Below, piece by piece: positions 46,220-55,514 of a stretch of 64,000 nucleotides of DNA (its first letter is position 1; each line of letters starts with the position of its first letter). The notes below the pieces were generated by a model that worked only from the letters and a program-made list of their open reading frames with translations, did not search any database and had not been told where the DNA came from. The DNA is from Saprospiraceae bacterium (GTDB taxonomy: Bacteria > Bacteroidota > Bacteroidia > Chitinophagales > Saprospiraceae). The stretch spans positions 45,206 to 109,205 of the forward strand of contig CATQHI010000026.1 in NCBI GenBank assembly GCA_958295895.1, written 5' to 3'. The position numbers and the translations under genes are program-made.

Positions 46220-47374
46220 ATGAATTTCCAGCTTACTGAAGAACAGCTTGCCGTGCGTGAGGCCGCCCGCGACTTTGCCCAGCAGGTGTGCCTGCCCGGG
46301 GTCATCGAGCGCGATACGACCATGGCCTACCCTACCGAACAGGTGAAGCAACTCGGCGAGCTTGGCTTTATGGGTATGACGGTGAGCCCGGACTACGGTG
46401 GCGCGGGGCTGGATAACCTGAGCTACATCCTGGCCCTGGAGGAAATTTCGAAGGTGGACAACTCGACCTCGGTGATCATGTCGGTCAACAACAGCCTGGT
46501 CTGCTACGGCCTGGAGACCTACGGCACCGAGGAGCAAAAACAGAAGTACCTGACTAAACTAGCCACCGGCGAGTGGATCGGTAGCTTCTGCCTTTCTGAA
46601 CCCGAGGCTGGCTCCGACGCCACCCATCAGCGCACCATGGCCATCGATCAGGGCGACCACTACCTACTCAACGGCACTAAGAACTGGATCACCAGCGGCG
46701 GCACGAGCAAGGTGCACCTGGTAATTGCGCAGAGCAACCCCGAGGCCGGTCACCGCGGCATCAACTGCTTCATCGTCGAGACTAGTTGGGACGGCGTCGA
46801 GATAGGGGCTAAGGAGGACAAGCTCGGCATCCGCAGTAGTGACACCCACACCATCATGTACAACGACGTGCGGGTGCCGAAGGAGAATCGGCTGGGTAAG
46901 GAGGGGAATGGCTTCAAATTTGCTATGAATACCCTCTCCGGCGGCCGCATCGGCATCGCCGCCCAGGCCCTCGGCATTGCCGGTGGGGCCTACGAGCTAG
47001 CCGTAGCCTACAGTAAGGAGCGGGAGGCCTTCGGTAAGGCTATTTCCGATCACCAGGCCATCGCCTTCAAACTGGCCGATATGGCTACCGACATCGAGGC
47101 AGCTAAGATGCTGGTGTACCGCGCCGCCTGGCTCAAGGACTCCGGTGGGGACTACAACCAGGCCGGTGCCATGGCCAAGCTCTTCGCTAGCTCCGTAGCT
47201 ATGCGCCATACCGTGGAGGCGGTGCAGGTACACGGCGGCTACGGCTTCGTCAAGGAGTACCACGTGGAGCGGCTCATGCGGGACGCCAAGATTACCCAGA
47301 TCTACGAGGGGACGAGCGAGGTGCAGAAGATCGTGATCAGCCGGGGGCTGCTCAAAGGGGGGCTATATGTGTAG
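46220..47374 (+). CDS. Acyl-CoA dehydrogenase
   Basis: The 384-residue flavoenzyme contains SFCLSEPEAGSDA (FAD- and substrate-binding), NWITSGG, EDKLGIRSSDT, a mid-region NTLSGGRIGIAAQALGIA, QVHGGYGF and the catalytic region IYEGTSEVQKIVIS with the short-chain-type active-site Glu. It introduces the first double bond in fatty acid beta-oxidation. The ATG at 46220 is preferred over the ORF start at 46151, whose extra residues lie across the promoter. It probably acts on short-chain substrates. Confidence 0.94.
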   Translation: MNFQLTEEQLAVREAARDFAQQVCLPGVIERDTTMAYPTEQVKQLGELGFMGMTVSPDYGGAGLDNLSYILALEEISKVDNSTSVIMSVNNSLVCYGLETYGTEEQKQKYLTKLATGEWIGSFCLSEPEAGSDATHQRTMAIDQGDHYLLNGTKNWITSGGTSKVHLVIAQSNPEAGHRGINCFIVETSWDGVEIGAKEDKLGIRSSDTHTIMYNDVRVPKENRLGKEGNGFKFAMNTLSGGRIGIAAQALGIAGGAYELAVAYSKEREAFGKAISDHQAIAFKLADMATDIEAAKMLVYRAAWLKDSGGDYNQAGAMAKLFASSVAMRHTVEAVQVHGGYGFVKEYHVERLMRDAKITQIYEGTSEVQKIVISRGLLKGGLYV

Positions 47375-47394
47375 ACCGCTTCGCGGATAGACGG

Positions 47395-48717
47395 CTAGCC
47401 TCTGACCATCTCTAAGAAGGTCCGGCTGAACGCTAGCATGTTTCCGTAGCTTACTTTTCCCACCTCCGGTGCAAACCAGGGGTAGGCTTCCCGGTGCCGC
47501 CGTACGATGTCATTCACCGCGCTACGGATTGCCTTCTTACTCGGCCGCCCCTGCCTATCCAGGTACCGCTCCGTATAGCCTAGTTCCCGAAAATAGCCCT
47601 CCTCCGTGACCCGGTAGTAGAGGTGCAGCAGCTCCCGGTCTGGCAAGGGAATGGCGTAATTGAACAGGGCGTAGCCGACGATGTAGCCGGGGATGGCGCG
47701 GGCCACCTCGGGGTAGCCGTTGTCCTGGTACCAGTCCAGGTTGGAAAGCTCGTTGTTGATCAGGGTGGCGAGGCGGTCGTGGCTTACCGGTAGGGTAATG
47801 CCGAAGGTGGACTTACCGGCGTAGAGCTCCTCGCCGAAGCTCTCCGGGGCCCGCTCCAGTAGTTGCTGCAGTTCTTCGAGCAGGCGTACATTTTTGTGGG
47901 TGGCGGGCCGGTCATCTTCCTGGGCGAAGTACATGCGGTGCATCCGTTCCAGGGCCTCCATGGTGTGGCCCTCGGGGGTGAGCAGGTAATCGAGGCGGTA
48001 CACCAGGTCGAGCAGCAGGTAGGCTACCGCCCCGGGGTGCTCCCGGGGGTCGAGCTGGCCGGAGTCGAGGTAGTCGAGCAGGAACTGGATCTGCTGCCGT
48101 AGGAAATCCAGTTTTACCGCTTTTTCGTGGGCCGAGAGCGGCTCCAGGTGCGTCACCTCTACGGGGCTCAGGGTATCCTCGAACTCTTCCAGCAGCAGGT
48201 CGTCCTGCTTATCGGCGCGCAGGGCCATTTCCTTCAGGGCATAATAGAGTTTGTAGGGGCTGGCGTCGTACACGGGCGTATCGAAGATGATGGTCAGGCA
48301 GTCCTCCGCGTCCAGCGCAAAGCGGCTGTACTTCAACTCGTAGTTCATGGCCGTCAGGCGCTGCAGTAGCTCACCATTCGGGGTGGTCAGGCGGGCAATG
48401 CGGGCGGCGGCGCGCAGGTGCAATGTATCCGCCAGGCCAGTCACGCGCTTGCTACCCTGATACAGTTCGAAATACAGTTTATCGTCCGCGCGTTGCCACT
48501 TTACGTTTTCTTCCTCCCCGTCGCGCAGGTACTCTAGGAAGGCTTCTACGCTATCCAGGAAGCGGTCGTCCTCGAAGGCATCGGCGGCGCGGGTGTAAGC
48601 AGCATGCTTAGCTTTGCTCTTGTAGGCGTCGGTGTAGCGGCCAAAGCGGTGGTGGGGCTCCGGGCCCGGCGGGGTGGTGGCGGGGTGGCGGCCGAAGAGG
48701 GTGTCCCAGATGCTCAT
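47395..48717 (-). CDS. Hypothetical cytoplasmic protein
   Basis: The 440-residue protein has no signal peptide or membrane helix. Residues 35-180 (VKWQRADDKLYFELYQGSKR, then YELKYSRFALDAEDCLTIIF) look like a YbjN/type III chaperone-like alpha-beta sandwich. The second half is helical with a conserved-looking IPGYIVGYALFNYAIP. I do not recognise the family with confidence. The next gene on this strand, a lipoprotein, ends eight bases upstream, so the two may share a transcript. Confidence 0.72.
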   Translation of the reverse strand: MSIWDTLFGRHPATTPPGPEPHHRFGRYTDAYKSKAKHAAYTRAADAFEDDRFLDSVEAFLEYLRDGEEENVKWQRADDKLYFELYQGSKRVTGLADTLHLRAAARIARLTTPNGELLQRLTAMNYELKYSRFALDAEDCLTIIFDTPVYDASPYKLYYALKEMALRADKQDDLLLEEFEDTLSPVEVTHLEPLSAHEKAVKLDFLRQQIQFLLDYLDSGQLDPREHPGAVAYLLLDLVYRLDYLLTPEGHTMEALERMHRMYFAQEDDRPATHKNVRLLEELQQLLERAPESFGEELYAGKSTFGITLPVSHDRLATLINNELSNLDWYQDNGYPEVARAIPGYIVGYALFNYAIPLPDRELLHLYYRVTEEGYFRELGYTERYLDRQGRPSKKAIRSAVNDIVRRHREAYPWFAPEVGKVSYGNMLAFSRTFLEMVRG

Positions 48718-48725
48718 CTACTCCC

Positions 48726-49337
48726 CTAAAACTCCGGCGAGAAGCCATCTTCATCGAAGATCACGCGGCCCTCCCCCTCTTCGATCCAACCCCCGGTAGG
48801 GTTTCCCTTATTGTCGAGCATGAAGTTGGCGAAGTACATATCCGCCACGCCATCTTCGGTGCGCTGGCCGGAAATGACGTGCACGAAATCAGCCGTCTCA
48901 CCCGCAAAATTCGTAGAGATGACGCGTACGAAGACCGAGAACTTATCGTCCTTGCCAACTACGAATCCGCCCAGCCCCTTCCCCGTTTCCACGGTGTTGT
49001 CATAATCGACGTTAATGCGCAACTTATCGTTATCCTGATTACTGAGCGTAAGCGCATAGTCCGCAAACTTGTAACCGGGAGGGTCATCGGGCCGGTTACT
49101 GGACACCAGGATGAAGGGACTACCCAGGTAGTTGCCCTCCAGGGCAGGCGGCGTTTCACCGCCGTAGATCGGCATGCCCAGGCGGCGCATCTCATCCAGG
49201 ATTACCTGGGGCACCAGCTCGGTGATGTCGTTGGTGAGGCCTTGCTTATTGACCTTGCTGGTAGGTTGGGTATCGTCGTCTTTGCTACAGCCGGCCAGTA
49301 GCACGAGCAGTAGTAGGAGGGGTACATAGTGCTTCAT
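48726..49337 (-). CDS. Hypothetical lipoprotein
   Basis: The 203-residue product begins MKHYVPLLLLLVLLAGCSKD, a clear lipoprotein signal with Cys17, and continues with a beta-rich mature domain containing YALTLSNQDNDKLRINVDY and GFVVGKDDKFSVFVRVI. It resembles lipoproteins of unknown role in Bacteroidota. A promoter box lies five bases upstream of the ATG. It is probably co-transcribed with the following 440-residue gene. Confidence 0.75.
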   Translation of the reverse strand: MKHYVPLLLLLVLLAGCSKDDDTQPTSKVNKQGLTNDITELVPQVILDEMRRLGMPIYGGETPPALEGNYLGSPFILVSSNRPDDPPGYKFADYALTLSNQDNDKLRINVDYDNTVETGKGLGGFVVGKDDKFSVFVRVISTNFAGETADFVHVISGQRTEDGVADMYFANFMLDNKGNPTGGWIEEGEGRVIFDEDGFSPEF

Positions 49338-49342
49338 GGTAG

Positions 49343-49350
49343 GAAAGGTA
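49343..49350 (-). promoter_or_regulatory. -7 promoter box of the 48726 lipoprotein gene (TACCTTTC)
   Basis: On the minus strand TACCTTTC ends five bases before the ATG. It is one of the short-spaced, possibly leaderless starts. Confidence 0.45.
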
Positions 49351-49382
49351 GTAGAAAAATCGGTGGTTGCGGCGGTCAGGAT

Positions 49383-51052
49383 TTACAGCCGCGGGTCCAC
49401 CCCCTCACTCTCCAGCGCTAGTACCCCAAAAACGCTTTCGTGTACCCGCCGCAGGGGCTCCCGGCGTACGAAGCGTTCCAGCGCCTCTACCCCCAGGGCA
49501 AACTCTCGTAGGGCCAGCGAACGCTTCTTCCCCAATCCCCGCTTCTTGAGGCGACGCAGGTGGTGGGGGGCGTCGTAGTCCGGGCCGTAGATGATGCGGA
49601 GGTACTCGCTGCCGCGGCACTTAACGGCGGGTTGTAGCAGGCCCTTAGCACCCTCCGCGATGAAATCGAGGTGCTTGACGACCATGCCCTCACCGCCTGC
49701 GCGGGTCAGGCCGAGCCACCAGTCGGTCGCGGCCCGCACACTGGCCTCGTCATTCGTGTCGACCACCCGGTAGGGCGTGGCCCGGAAGAGCTGCTCGTCG
49801 GCGGCGCAGATGGTGTGGATCGCCTCCATGTGCCAGGTGTGGTTCTTATTATCGTACAGCACGTTGTACTCGGCATTCGGGGTAGTTAGTACCACCGTGC
49901 CGGGCCGGGCTACCCCGAAGACGACCCGTTCGAAGGCCTGGAGGCGGTTCTCGTCCAGGTGCTCGATCACCTCCACTACGGCGGCGGCATCGAAGCCGGC
50001 CATGCGGGCGTCGCGGTAGGTCAGGGCACCCTGCCAGAGCTCCAGGCGCTCCTTCTGGCGGGGGCTCATCTCTTCGTAGTGCATCCGTTCGGTGGCCTTG
50101 CGGAGCTCGCCGTAGGAGACGTCCGTGCCTACGATGCGGGTGAACTGCTTATGCTTGAGCAACATGCGCAGCAGCTTGCCCTCCCCGCAGCCTAGGTCGA
50201 TGACACTGTTCGCACCGCTGGCTACAAGCTGCTCCAGTACGGCATCCAGGCGTTGCTGGTGTAAAGATTTTCGCCGCTCCTTATCCATAGGGTTCGCACC
50301 TGCGTCCCCGCCCTCCTCTACGTCCTCGTCGTCGCTGAGCCGTTCCAGCGCCTGATCGGTCAGGGAGCGCAGATTCTTTATGTAGCGGCGGGTGATCTCC
50401 TCCCGGGCCGGATGGTCTTCAAGCCACCCCTTCCCCTTATCGAGGAGCTTCTGGATCTCGTTCTGGCCGACGTAGTAATGCAGGTCCTGCCCCAGCGCCG
50501 GTAGCAGCACGTAGAGGTGGCTGAGCAGGGTATGTAGTGGCAGGGTATGCTGTAATTGCAGCGTGTAGTAGCGGCTCCCGCCCCAGTCGGGAAACTGCTC
50601 ATCTAGGTCATGGCGGGTCTCCTCCAGCGTATAGCCTAGGGGGGCGAAGAAGCGCTCGATCATGGCCGCTCCCCCACCCGGGGCCGGCACCGAGGTGATG
50701 CGGGCAGTGAGGGGCAGCGGCTGGTCGACCAGTTCGGGCCGCTTGGCGCAGGTGCCGTTCAGGGCCGTACCGAAGGCCTTGACCAGCGCTACACTCAGGT
50801 AAGAGGAGCTTACGTAGGCCGGTCGTTGACGTACTGTTCCAGGCTCGCTTCGTGCTGGCGGCCGCGTACCAGGTCGATGGGGTTGATGTCTAGTAGGAGG
50901 GCTACGGTGGTCTCTTCTGCGGCCGCTTTGGGGTAGAACACGTGCGCCCTGCCGACCGAGAGGTCGAGGGACTGGAAGCGGTCCGGGTACTTGTGCAGCA
51001 GGTAGCCGAGGTCGGTAGCGGGGGTGTGGGTGGTAATGAGGGTGAGTAGCAT
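49383..51052 (-). pseudogene. hen1: hen1-pnkp fusion remnant of a bacterial RNA-repair operon
   Basis: Reading down the minus strand from 51052, the first 79 residues (TTHTPATDLGYLLHKYPDRF, LEQYVNDRP) are the start of bacterial Hen1. One base is missing near 50817; in the next frame Hen1 continues as YVSSSYLSVALVKAFGTALN and then through the methyltransferase motif SVIDLGCGEGKLLRML and VVEVIEHLDE. At about 49838-49866, after TTPNAEYNVLYD, the chain switches to the C-terminus of Pnkp ligase: HTWHMEAIHTICAADEQLF, GGEGMVVK, VKCRGSEYLRIIYGPDYD, FVRREPLRRVHE and the terminal ALESEGVDPRL. The rest of Hen1's methyltransferase, the Pnkp kinase and phosphatase, and most of the ligase are missing. Function is very unlikely. 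Confidence 0.85.
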
Positions 51053-51054
51053 AG

Positions 51055-51072
51055 GGGCGCGTGCGCGGGTGC
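51055..51072 (-). repeat. GC-rich dispersed motif, copy at the hen1 start
   Basis: The minus strand reads GCACCCGCGCACGCGCCC, 16 of 18 bases matching the family consensus. It ends two bases before the hen1 ATG, the same placement as the copy before the phosphatase gene at 63101. Confidence 0.4.
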
Positions 51073-51135
51073 GGTATCTGTAGAAAGGGGCAACGCTGGT
51101 GGAAGTGGCAAAAGTTTTTTAGGCCTGCGGCCTTT

Positions 51136-51308
51136 GCTCAACACAGAGGACAGGGAGGTAATCTCAGAGGTACACAGAGTAGATGTAACGATTAGGTATA
51201 CAGAGGCCAGCACCTAGCGGTGCTGCTGAAGGCTCTGCTGCTCCAAAACTGCCCCCAGGCAGTTCTCTGTGCACCTCTGCGCATCCCTCTGCGTCCTCTG
51301 TGTTGAGC
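51136..51308. repeat. MITE-like intergenic repeat, family B copy 2
   Basis: The 173-bp element is bounded by perfect 16-bp terminal inverted repeats, GCTCAACACAGAGGAC and GTCCTCTGTGTTGAGC. Inside it contains several CACAGAG or CTCTGTG units and the hairpin CAGCACCTAGCGGTGCTG at 51208-51225, shared with the copy at 28912. It has no coding content. It separates the broken hen1 locus from the rhaT operon. Confidence 0.72.
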
Positions 51309-51325
51309 CCCCTAACCCCTCCCCT

Positions 51326-52351
51326 TCAGGCTAGACCAATCACCACCGTACTCCCCACCAAGGTCACCAGCCCCCCCACCAAAAAACCGATCACCCGCCG
51401 GCTACTCCCCCGCCACTCCCGCAGGTACAGCCCCCAGAGCGTACTGAATAGAATGATGAAGGCCATATGCAGCGTCCAGCTCGCAAAGTCATAGCGCTCG
51501 CCGAGATAGACCACCCCCATACCGTAGAAGAAGAACTGGAAGTACCAGGTGGCACCGCCGAGGGCCGACCAGGCACCGTTGCGGAGGTTGGGGGTGCCGG
51601 GGGCGGTGAGGTCGGCCTGGGTGCCGCGGCGCAAGAAGAGGTAGCCGCAGTAGGCCAGGTTGGTCAGCAGGCCGCCGAGCAGGATGATTACCAGGGCGAC
51701 GTTGTTGCGAAACAGCGGACGGGTACCGGCCGCCTCCGCCAACTCCCCCAGCGGCTCACCGGCAGCCAGGGCGAAGGCGAAGCAGGCGCTGAGCAGCCCC
51801 GATACGACGGCTACGGTGAGGCCCCGGCCCAGATCGAACTCCGCCACCGCGGCCTGTTTGGTGGCCTGGTCCTGCTCGCGCTCCTTGAGCATGCCGGCGT
51901 AGCCGCATAGGGCAATACCGGCCAGACAGATCCCGATGCCTACTAGTGTCTGGCGCCCGCCTCCAGTGAGGAGTAACTCACCGAAAGTGCCGGCGTAGAT
52001 GGGTGGTACCAGTGTACCGAAGGCCGCGCTGAAGCCAAGCGCCACCGCCATCCCCAGCGAGATGCCGAGGTAGCGCATGGAGAGGCCGAAGGTGAGTCCG
52101 CCGATGCCCCAGAGCAGACCGAAGAGGAAGGCGTAGAACAAGGTCGTGGGGGTAGCTGAGGCGAGTACCGCAAAGGGCGCCTGGGTCGTGAGTAGCGCCA
52201 CCACGATCGGCACCAGCAGCCAGGCCGTGAGTCCCAGCACGAACCAGCTGGCCTCCCAGGCCCAGCCCTCTACCTTGCGTACCGGTAGGTAGAAGCTACC
52301 CGCGGCAAAGCCCCCGATGGCGTGAAAGACAAGTCCGAATAGTGCGCCCAT
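51326..52351 (-). CDS. rhaT: L-rhamnose/proton symporter RhaT
   Basis: The 341-residue protein has about ten membrane helices and matches RhaT in order: GLVFHAIGGFAAGSFYLPVR at the N-terminus, then GLLWGIGGLTFGLSMRYLG, a central loop, and WYFQFFFYGMGVVYLG in the C-terminal part. The ATG at 52351 shares one base with the stop codon of the upstream isomerase (TGATG), giving tight coupling. The longer frame start at 52462 overlaps that gene and is not used. It imports L-rhamnose or a related deoxysugar with protons. Confidence 0.9.
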   Translation of the reverse strand: MGALFGLVFHAIGGFAAGSFYLPVRKVEGWAWEASWFVLGLTAWLLVPIVVALLTTQAPFAVLASATPTTLFYAFLFGLLWGIGGLTFGLSMRYLGISLGMAVALGFSAAFGTLVPPIYAGTFGELLLTGGGRQTLVGIGICLAGIALCGYAGMLKEREQDQATKQAAVAEFDLGRGLTVAVVSGLLSACFAFALAAGEPLGELAEAAGTRPLFRNNVALVIILLGGLLTNLAYCGYLFLRRGTQADLTAPGTPNLRNGAWSALGGATWYFQFFFYGMGVVYLGERYDFASWTLHMAFIILFSTLWGLYLREWRGSSRRVIGFLVGGLVTLVGSTVVIGLA

Positions 52352-53778
52352 CAGCAGATGGTGATGACGTCCATATTCAGCAACGCCCCTAACTTGCGGA
52401 GCGTATTCCCGTGGTGCCCCAGCCCGATGGCGCAGTGGTGACTGGGCCCGGCCTGCGACCACTCGTTCATAAACTTCCTGATGGGCAGCGGGAAGCGGTA
52501 GCGGCTATTAGTATTGCCGATCTGTAGCGTGGGGCCGGCCACGCTCTCGCCCTCGGCCAGTAGCAGATAGACCCGCCCGTGGCCGTCCTCGCAGACCGAG
52601 AGCATGGTAATGGGGCCATTGGCTACCTCCATCTGAATGCTGAGCCCCTTGCCGGGCTTACCGTGGTAGACCGGTACGGGTACCAAACTGACCTGCCCGG
52701 CGGCGGTGTGCGGGTGGGCCGGTCCGTCGTGGCCGAGTAGGATCACCTCGTCGTTGAAATCCATCGCGTAGAACTCCGCAAAGGAGCCGCCCGCGCCCAG
52801 GCTATCCATGATCTTCATGGCCAGGGCGTTTTTGACTTCGCATTCGCCGGCTACGGGGATGCCGCGTCCGGTGAGTAGGGTTAGCCCCGGGATGACCGAA
52901 GTGATGATCCGCTCGTAATCCGCGTCGCCCGCCCCCTCGTAGTAGTAGGCCAGGGCGCCGAGCTGGTGCCGATCTACGAAGGTGTCGAGGGCCACGGCCG
53001 TGGTGGCTGCGCGTTGGAGTTCTTCTTCACCGCAGTCTTCCGCTATTACAAAGGCGGTGCTAAATTCCTCCCGCTTGGCCCCGATCTGCGCGTCGGTAGC
53101 CTCCGCCACGCCCCGCCGCAGCTCTCCGAACTCCCGCAACTCGAAGTGGCAACCGAAGCGGGTGGCCAGTAGCGTAAGGTCGGTGTAGACGTCCAGCATT
53201 CCATTGTAGTAGTGTCCCACTACGCCCATCCGCAGCTCAGCTAGTACTCGCTTTACCCGGGCGGCGGCCACGTACTCGCCGATCTCGGTCCAGGCTTCCA
53301 CGTCCTCCAGGTAGCCGGTCACCAGGTGCACCGGCACCCCCGCCCGCCGGAACACGGAGCTGATCTCGGGGGCCACGCAGGCCTGGCAGTGGGCTAGCCA
53401 CTCACCTGTCATACGGCCGCGGTCGCCCATGGCGTTGAGCTTGGCGTAGTCGATGGCGGTGACGGGCTGCAGGTTCAGGATTAGTATGGGCGCCCCCCCA
53501 CGCTGGGCTACGGGCAGTACGGTATGCGATAGGGCGTAGGTCGATACGAAGAGCACGATCAGATCTACCCCCTCGCGGTGAAAGCGGTCAGCAGCTTCCC
53601 GGGCGCGTTCGGGGGTATCGACCATGCCGGCATTCAGGATGCGAGGCTCCGGGGCGGGGACGCAGGTGCCAAGCTTCTTGACAATGCGGTCTTGGTAGCC
53701 GAGCAGCCGGTCCCTCAGTCCGTCGAACTGTGGCCAGTAGGTGTCCAGACCGATGGAGAAGAGGCCGAGGGTGAGCAT
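52351..53778 (-). CDS. L-fucose/L-arabinose isomerase family protein
   Basis: The 475-residue protein has the isomerase family layout with LGLFSIGLDTYWPQFDGL, EGVDLIVLFVSTYALSHTVL, RMGVVGHYYNGMLDVYTD, VAGECEVKNALAMKIMDSLG and FYAMDFNDEVILLGHDGPAH, containing the conserved metal-binding Glu and His residues of that superfamily. It is followed by rhaT with a TGATG overlap. The pair suggests use of rhamnose, fucose or a related sugar; the kinase and aldolase genes are not in the window. Confidence 0.87.
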   Translation of the reverse strand: MLTLGLFSIGLDTYWPQFDGLRDRLLGYQDRIVKKLGTCVPAPEPRILNAGMVDTPERAREAADRFHREGVDLIVLFVSTYALSHTVLPVAQRGGAPILILNLQPVTAIDYAKLNAMGDRGRMTGEWLAHCQACVAPEISSVFRRAGVPVHLVTGYLEDVEAWTEIGEYVAAARVKRVLAELRMGVVGHYYNGMLDVYTDLTLLATRFGCHFELREFGELRRGVAEATDAQIGAKREEFSTAFVIAEDCGEEELQRAATTAVALDTFVDRHQLGALAYYYEGAGDADYERIITSVIPGLTLLTGRGIPVAGECEVKNALAMKIMDSLGAGGSFAEFYAMDFNDEVILLGHDGPAHPHTAAGQVSLVPVPVYHGKPGKGLSIQMEVANGPITMLSVCEDGHGRVYLLLAEGESVAGPTLQIGNTNSRYRFPLPIRKFMNEWSQAGPSHHCAIGLGHHGNTLRKLGALLNMDVITIC

Positions 53779-53834
53779 GGGGAAGGAAGTTGGGGGCGGA
53801 TAAGGTAGGTAATCCGCGCCGGCCGGTCTCTTGG

Positions 53835-54587
53835 TTACTGCTCCCCTTCCTTCGGTCCGTAGAAACCATACAGCCCCTCCTCATCCGCGTAGCTGCTATT
53901 TTCCTCACCCCCCGGCGAGCTTACCAGCATCAGCGACGACTGGCCCTTCACACCAATGTAGCGCTGCTTGCCGTCGAGGTGGGGAAAGTCATCGGCGATC
54001 TCGTTGACCATGGTGACCACCTCGGGGCGGGCGTCCTGGTCGAGGTCTTTGAGGGTGGGAATTTGTAGGAGTAGTAGGATCTTATCGCCCTCCTCCCGCG
54101 TGTAATACTTGAAATCTTCGGGCTCCATCTCCGGCACGATGTACTCATCGAAGTAGGCCTTGGTGTAGTAGGCTACGGAGTCGGTGGCCAGGGCGGGCTG
54201 GGCGGTCAGTTGCTCCAGGTCGGCGTCCAGCAGGGCCTCCCGCGGATCGACCTCCCGGAAGGCCTCGGTAATAGCTGTGGAAGTGAAGAAGAGTAGGATG
54301 ACGGCCAGTCCGGCCCAGTGCCAAACGGGCCGGCTTGCCTCCCCCTGCTTCTCCTCGTACTTCCGCCGCAACTCCGGGCTAAACTCCTTCTTACGCAGGG
54401 TGCGCAGACAGTGGGTACACTCGGCCACCGCCACCTTCCCGACGGGGAAGAGCGGAATCCAGAATAGGTGGGCGTAGCGGCCGAAAACGGCCATGCGCTG
54501 GGTGCCGCGCTGGTGGCAGGAGGCGCACTCGGCCTGGGGGACGGTGAATTCGCCGATGGTGGTGGCGCGGGTGCCGTAGATGAGCAT
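53835..54587 (-). CDS. Zinc-ribbon membrane protein
   Basis: The 250-residue protein begins MLIYGTRATTIGEFTVPQAE and has a zinc ribbon with CASCHQRG and CTHCLRTL, followed by KKEFSPELRRKYEE and one membrane helix (about residues 93-111). The C-terminal 135 residues are soluble, ending in an acidic tail. Such zinc-ribbon proteins are common in Bacteroidota without known function. A short remnant of a second copy of its 5' end lies at 55515-55544. Confidence 0.78.
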   Translation of the reverse strand: MLIYGTRATTIGEFTVPQAECASCHQRGTQRMAVFGRYAHLFWIPLFPVGKVAVAECTHCLRTLRKKEFSPELRRKYEEKQGEASRPVWHWAGLAVILLFFTSTAITEAFREVDPREALLDADLEQLTAQPALATDSVAYYTKAYFDEYIVPEMEPEDFKYYTREEGDKILLLLQIPTLKDLDQDARPEVVTMVNEIADDFPHLDGKQRYIGVKGQSSLMLVSSPGGEENSSYADEEGLYGFYGPKEGEQ

Positions 54588-54661
54588 TGGGGGGGGGTGT
54601 GTGTTGTGTTGGTAGGTAGATACCGCCGGGCAGCTTGAACGGGGCCGATTAATGGTTAAAT

Positions 54662-55456
54662 CTAATTCTTTTCGCGGGAGACCAAAGAGCCAAGAAATTC
54701 GAGAAGCAGCTCATTAACCGTCTCGGGTACTTCCAGATTGGTGAGGTGGGCTGAGTTTTGAACTACTTGTAAACGTTGCGAACCTAAGGCGCCGGCGAGC
54801 GCGCTGGCATCTTCCACGGGGGTACTGCGGTCCTGGCTCCCGACGATAACAAGGGCAGGAACGGATAGCTCCCGTAACCGCGGCAGGGCATCAAAATCGG
54901 CGATGATATCCCAGAGGCGGGCGTGGAAGCGATTGTCCTGACGGTGGAGGAGTTTCTTCACGCCGTCGACAATGTCCGGCCTACGCGCGCTGTAGTCCGC
55001 TATAAACCAACGGGACAGAGAAAGTGGGGTGAGGGCCTCCATACCTTCGGCGCGGGTGAAGTTTGCGCGGTCACGCAATATGCCACGCACCTGCGTAGAG
55101 AACGTACCGGCCGTGCTGATCAGACTAAGCGAGCTAACGAGCGCAGGGTGTTCGACGGCGAGCAGCTGGGCGATCATCCCCCCGAAGGAGATACCGACCA
55201 GGTGTACAGGGCCTGCATTCAGTTGCTGGATAAGATTGGCAACAGCTTCTATGAAGGTGTTAAAAGTAGCCGTTTCCGCAGGCTGTGCAGAAAGTCCGTG
55301 ACCCGGAAGATCCATAGCTACGACGTCGTAGTCCATGCATAGCCGAGCGATCTGCGGGGTCCAGATCGAAAGGTCAGTGCCTACTGCATGAAGGAATACT
55401 ACGGGGGTGCCGCCCCGGGGGCCGGTACGGACAAAGTTTACGGATGGTGCGTTCAC
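54662..55456 (-). CDS. Alpha/beta hydrolase, 3-oxoadipate enol-lactonase-like
   Basis: The 264-residue protein has HAVGTDLSIW (oxyanion-hole loop), VVAMDLPGHGLS, the nucleophile elbow VHLVGISFGGMIAQLL with Ser, ALVIVGSQDRSTPVED with the catalytic Asp, and a late His in NSAHLTNLE. The cap-region order resembles PcaD-type enol-lactonases, but the substrate cannot be set from sequence. GC content is lower than neighbours. The gene lies between the zinc-ribbon gene and a truncated duplicate of its start, so it may have been inserted or acquired with a rearrangement. Confidence 0.87.
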   Translation of the reverse strand: MNAPSVNFVRTGPRGGTPVVFLHAVGTDLSIWTPQIARLCMDYDVVAMDLPGHGLSAQPAETATFNTFIEAVANLIQQLNAGPVHLVGISFGGMIAQLLAVEHPALVSSLSLISTAGTFSTQVRGILRDRANFTRAEGMEALTPLSLSRWFIADYSARRPDIVDGVKKLLHRQDNRFHARLWDIIADFDALPRLRELSVPALVIVGSQDRSTPVEDASALAGALGSQRLQVVQNSAHLTNLEVPETVNELLLEFLGSLVSREKN

Positions 55457-55514
55457 GCTCTTGTTTTCGGGGGAACCGGTCTGCCTTTTGCAAGGTTGCT
55501 ATCCTCCTAGTGGG

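Noticed and set aside
50814..50821. Programmed ribosomal frameshift in hen1
   Set aside because: CGGCCTAC has no slippery heptamer and no clear downstream stimulatory structure; bacterial Hen1 is normally one frame. A one-base deletion is simpler.
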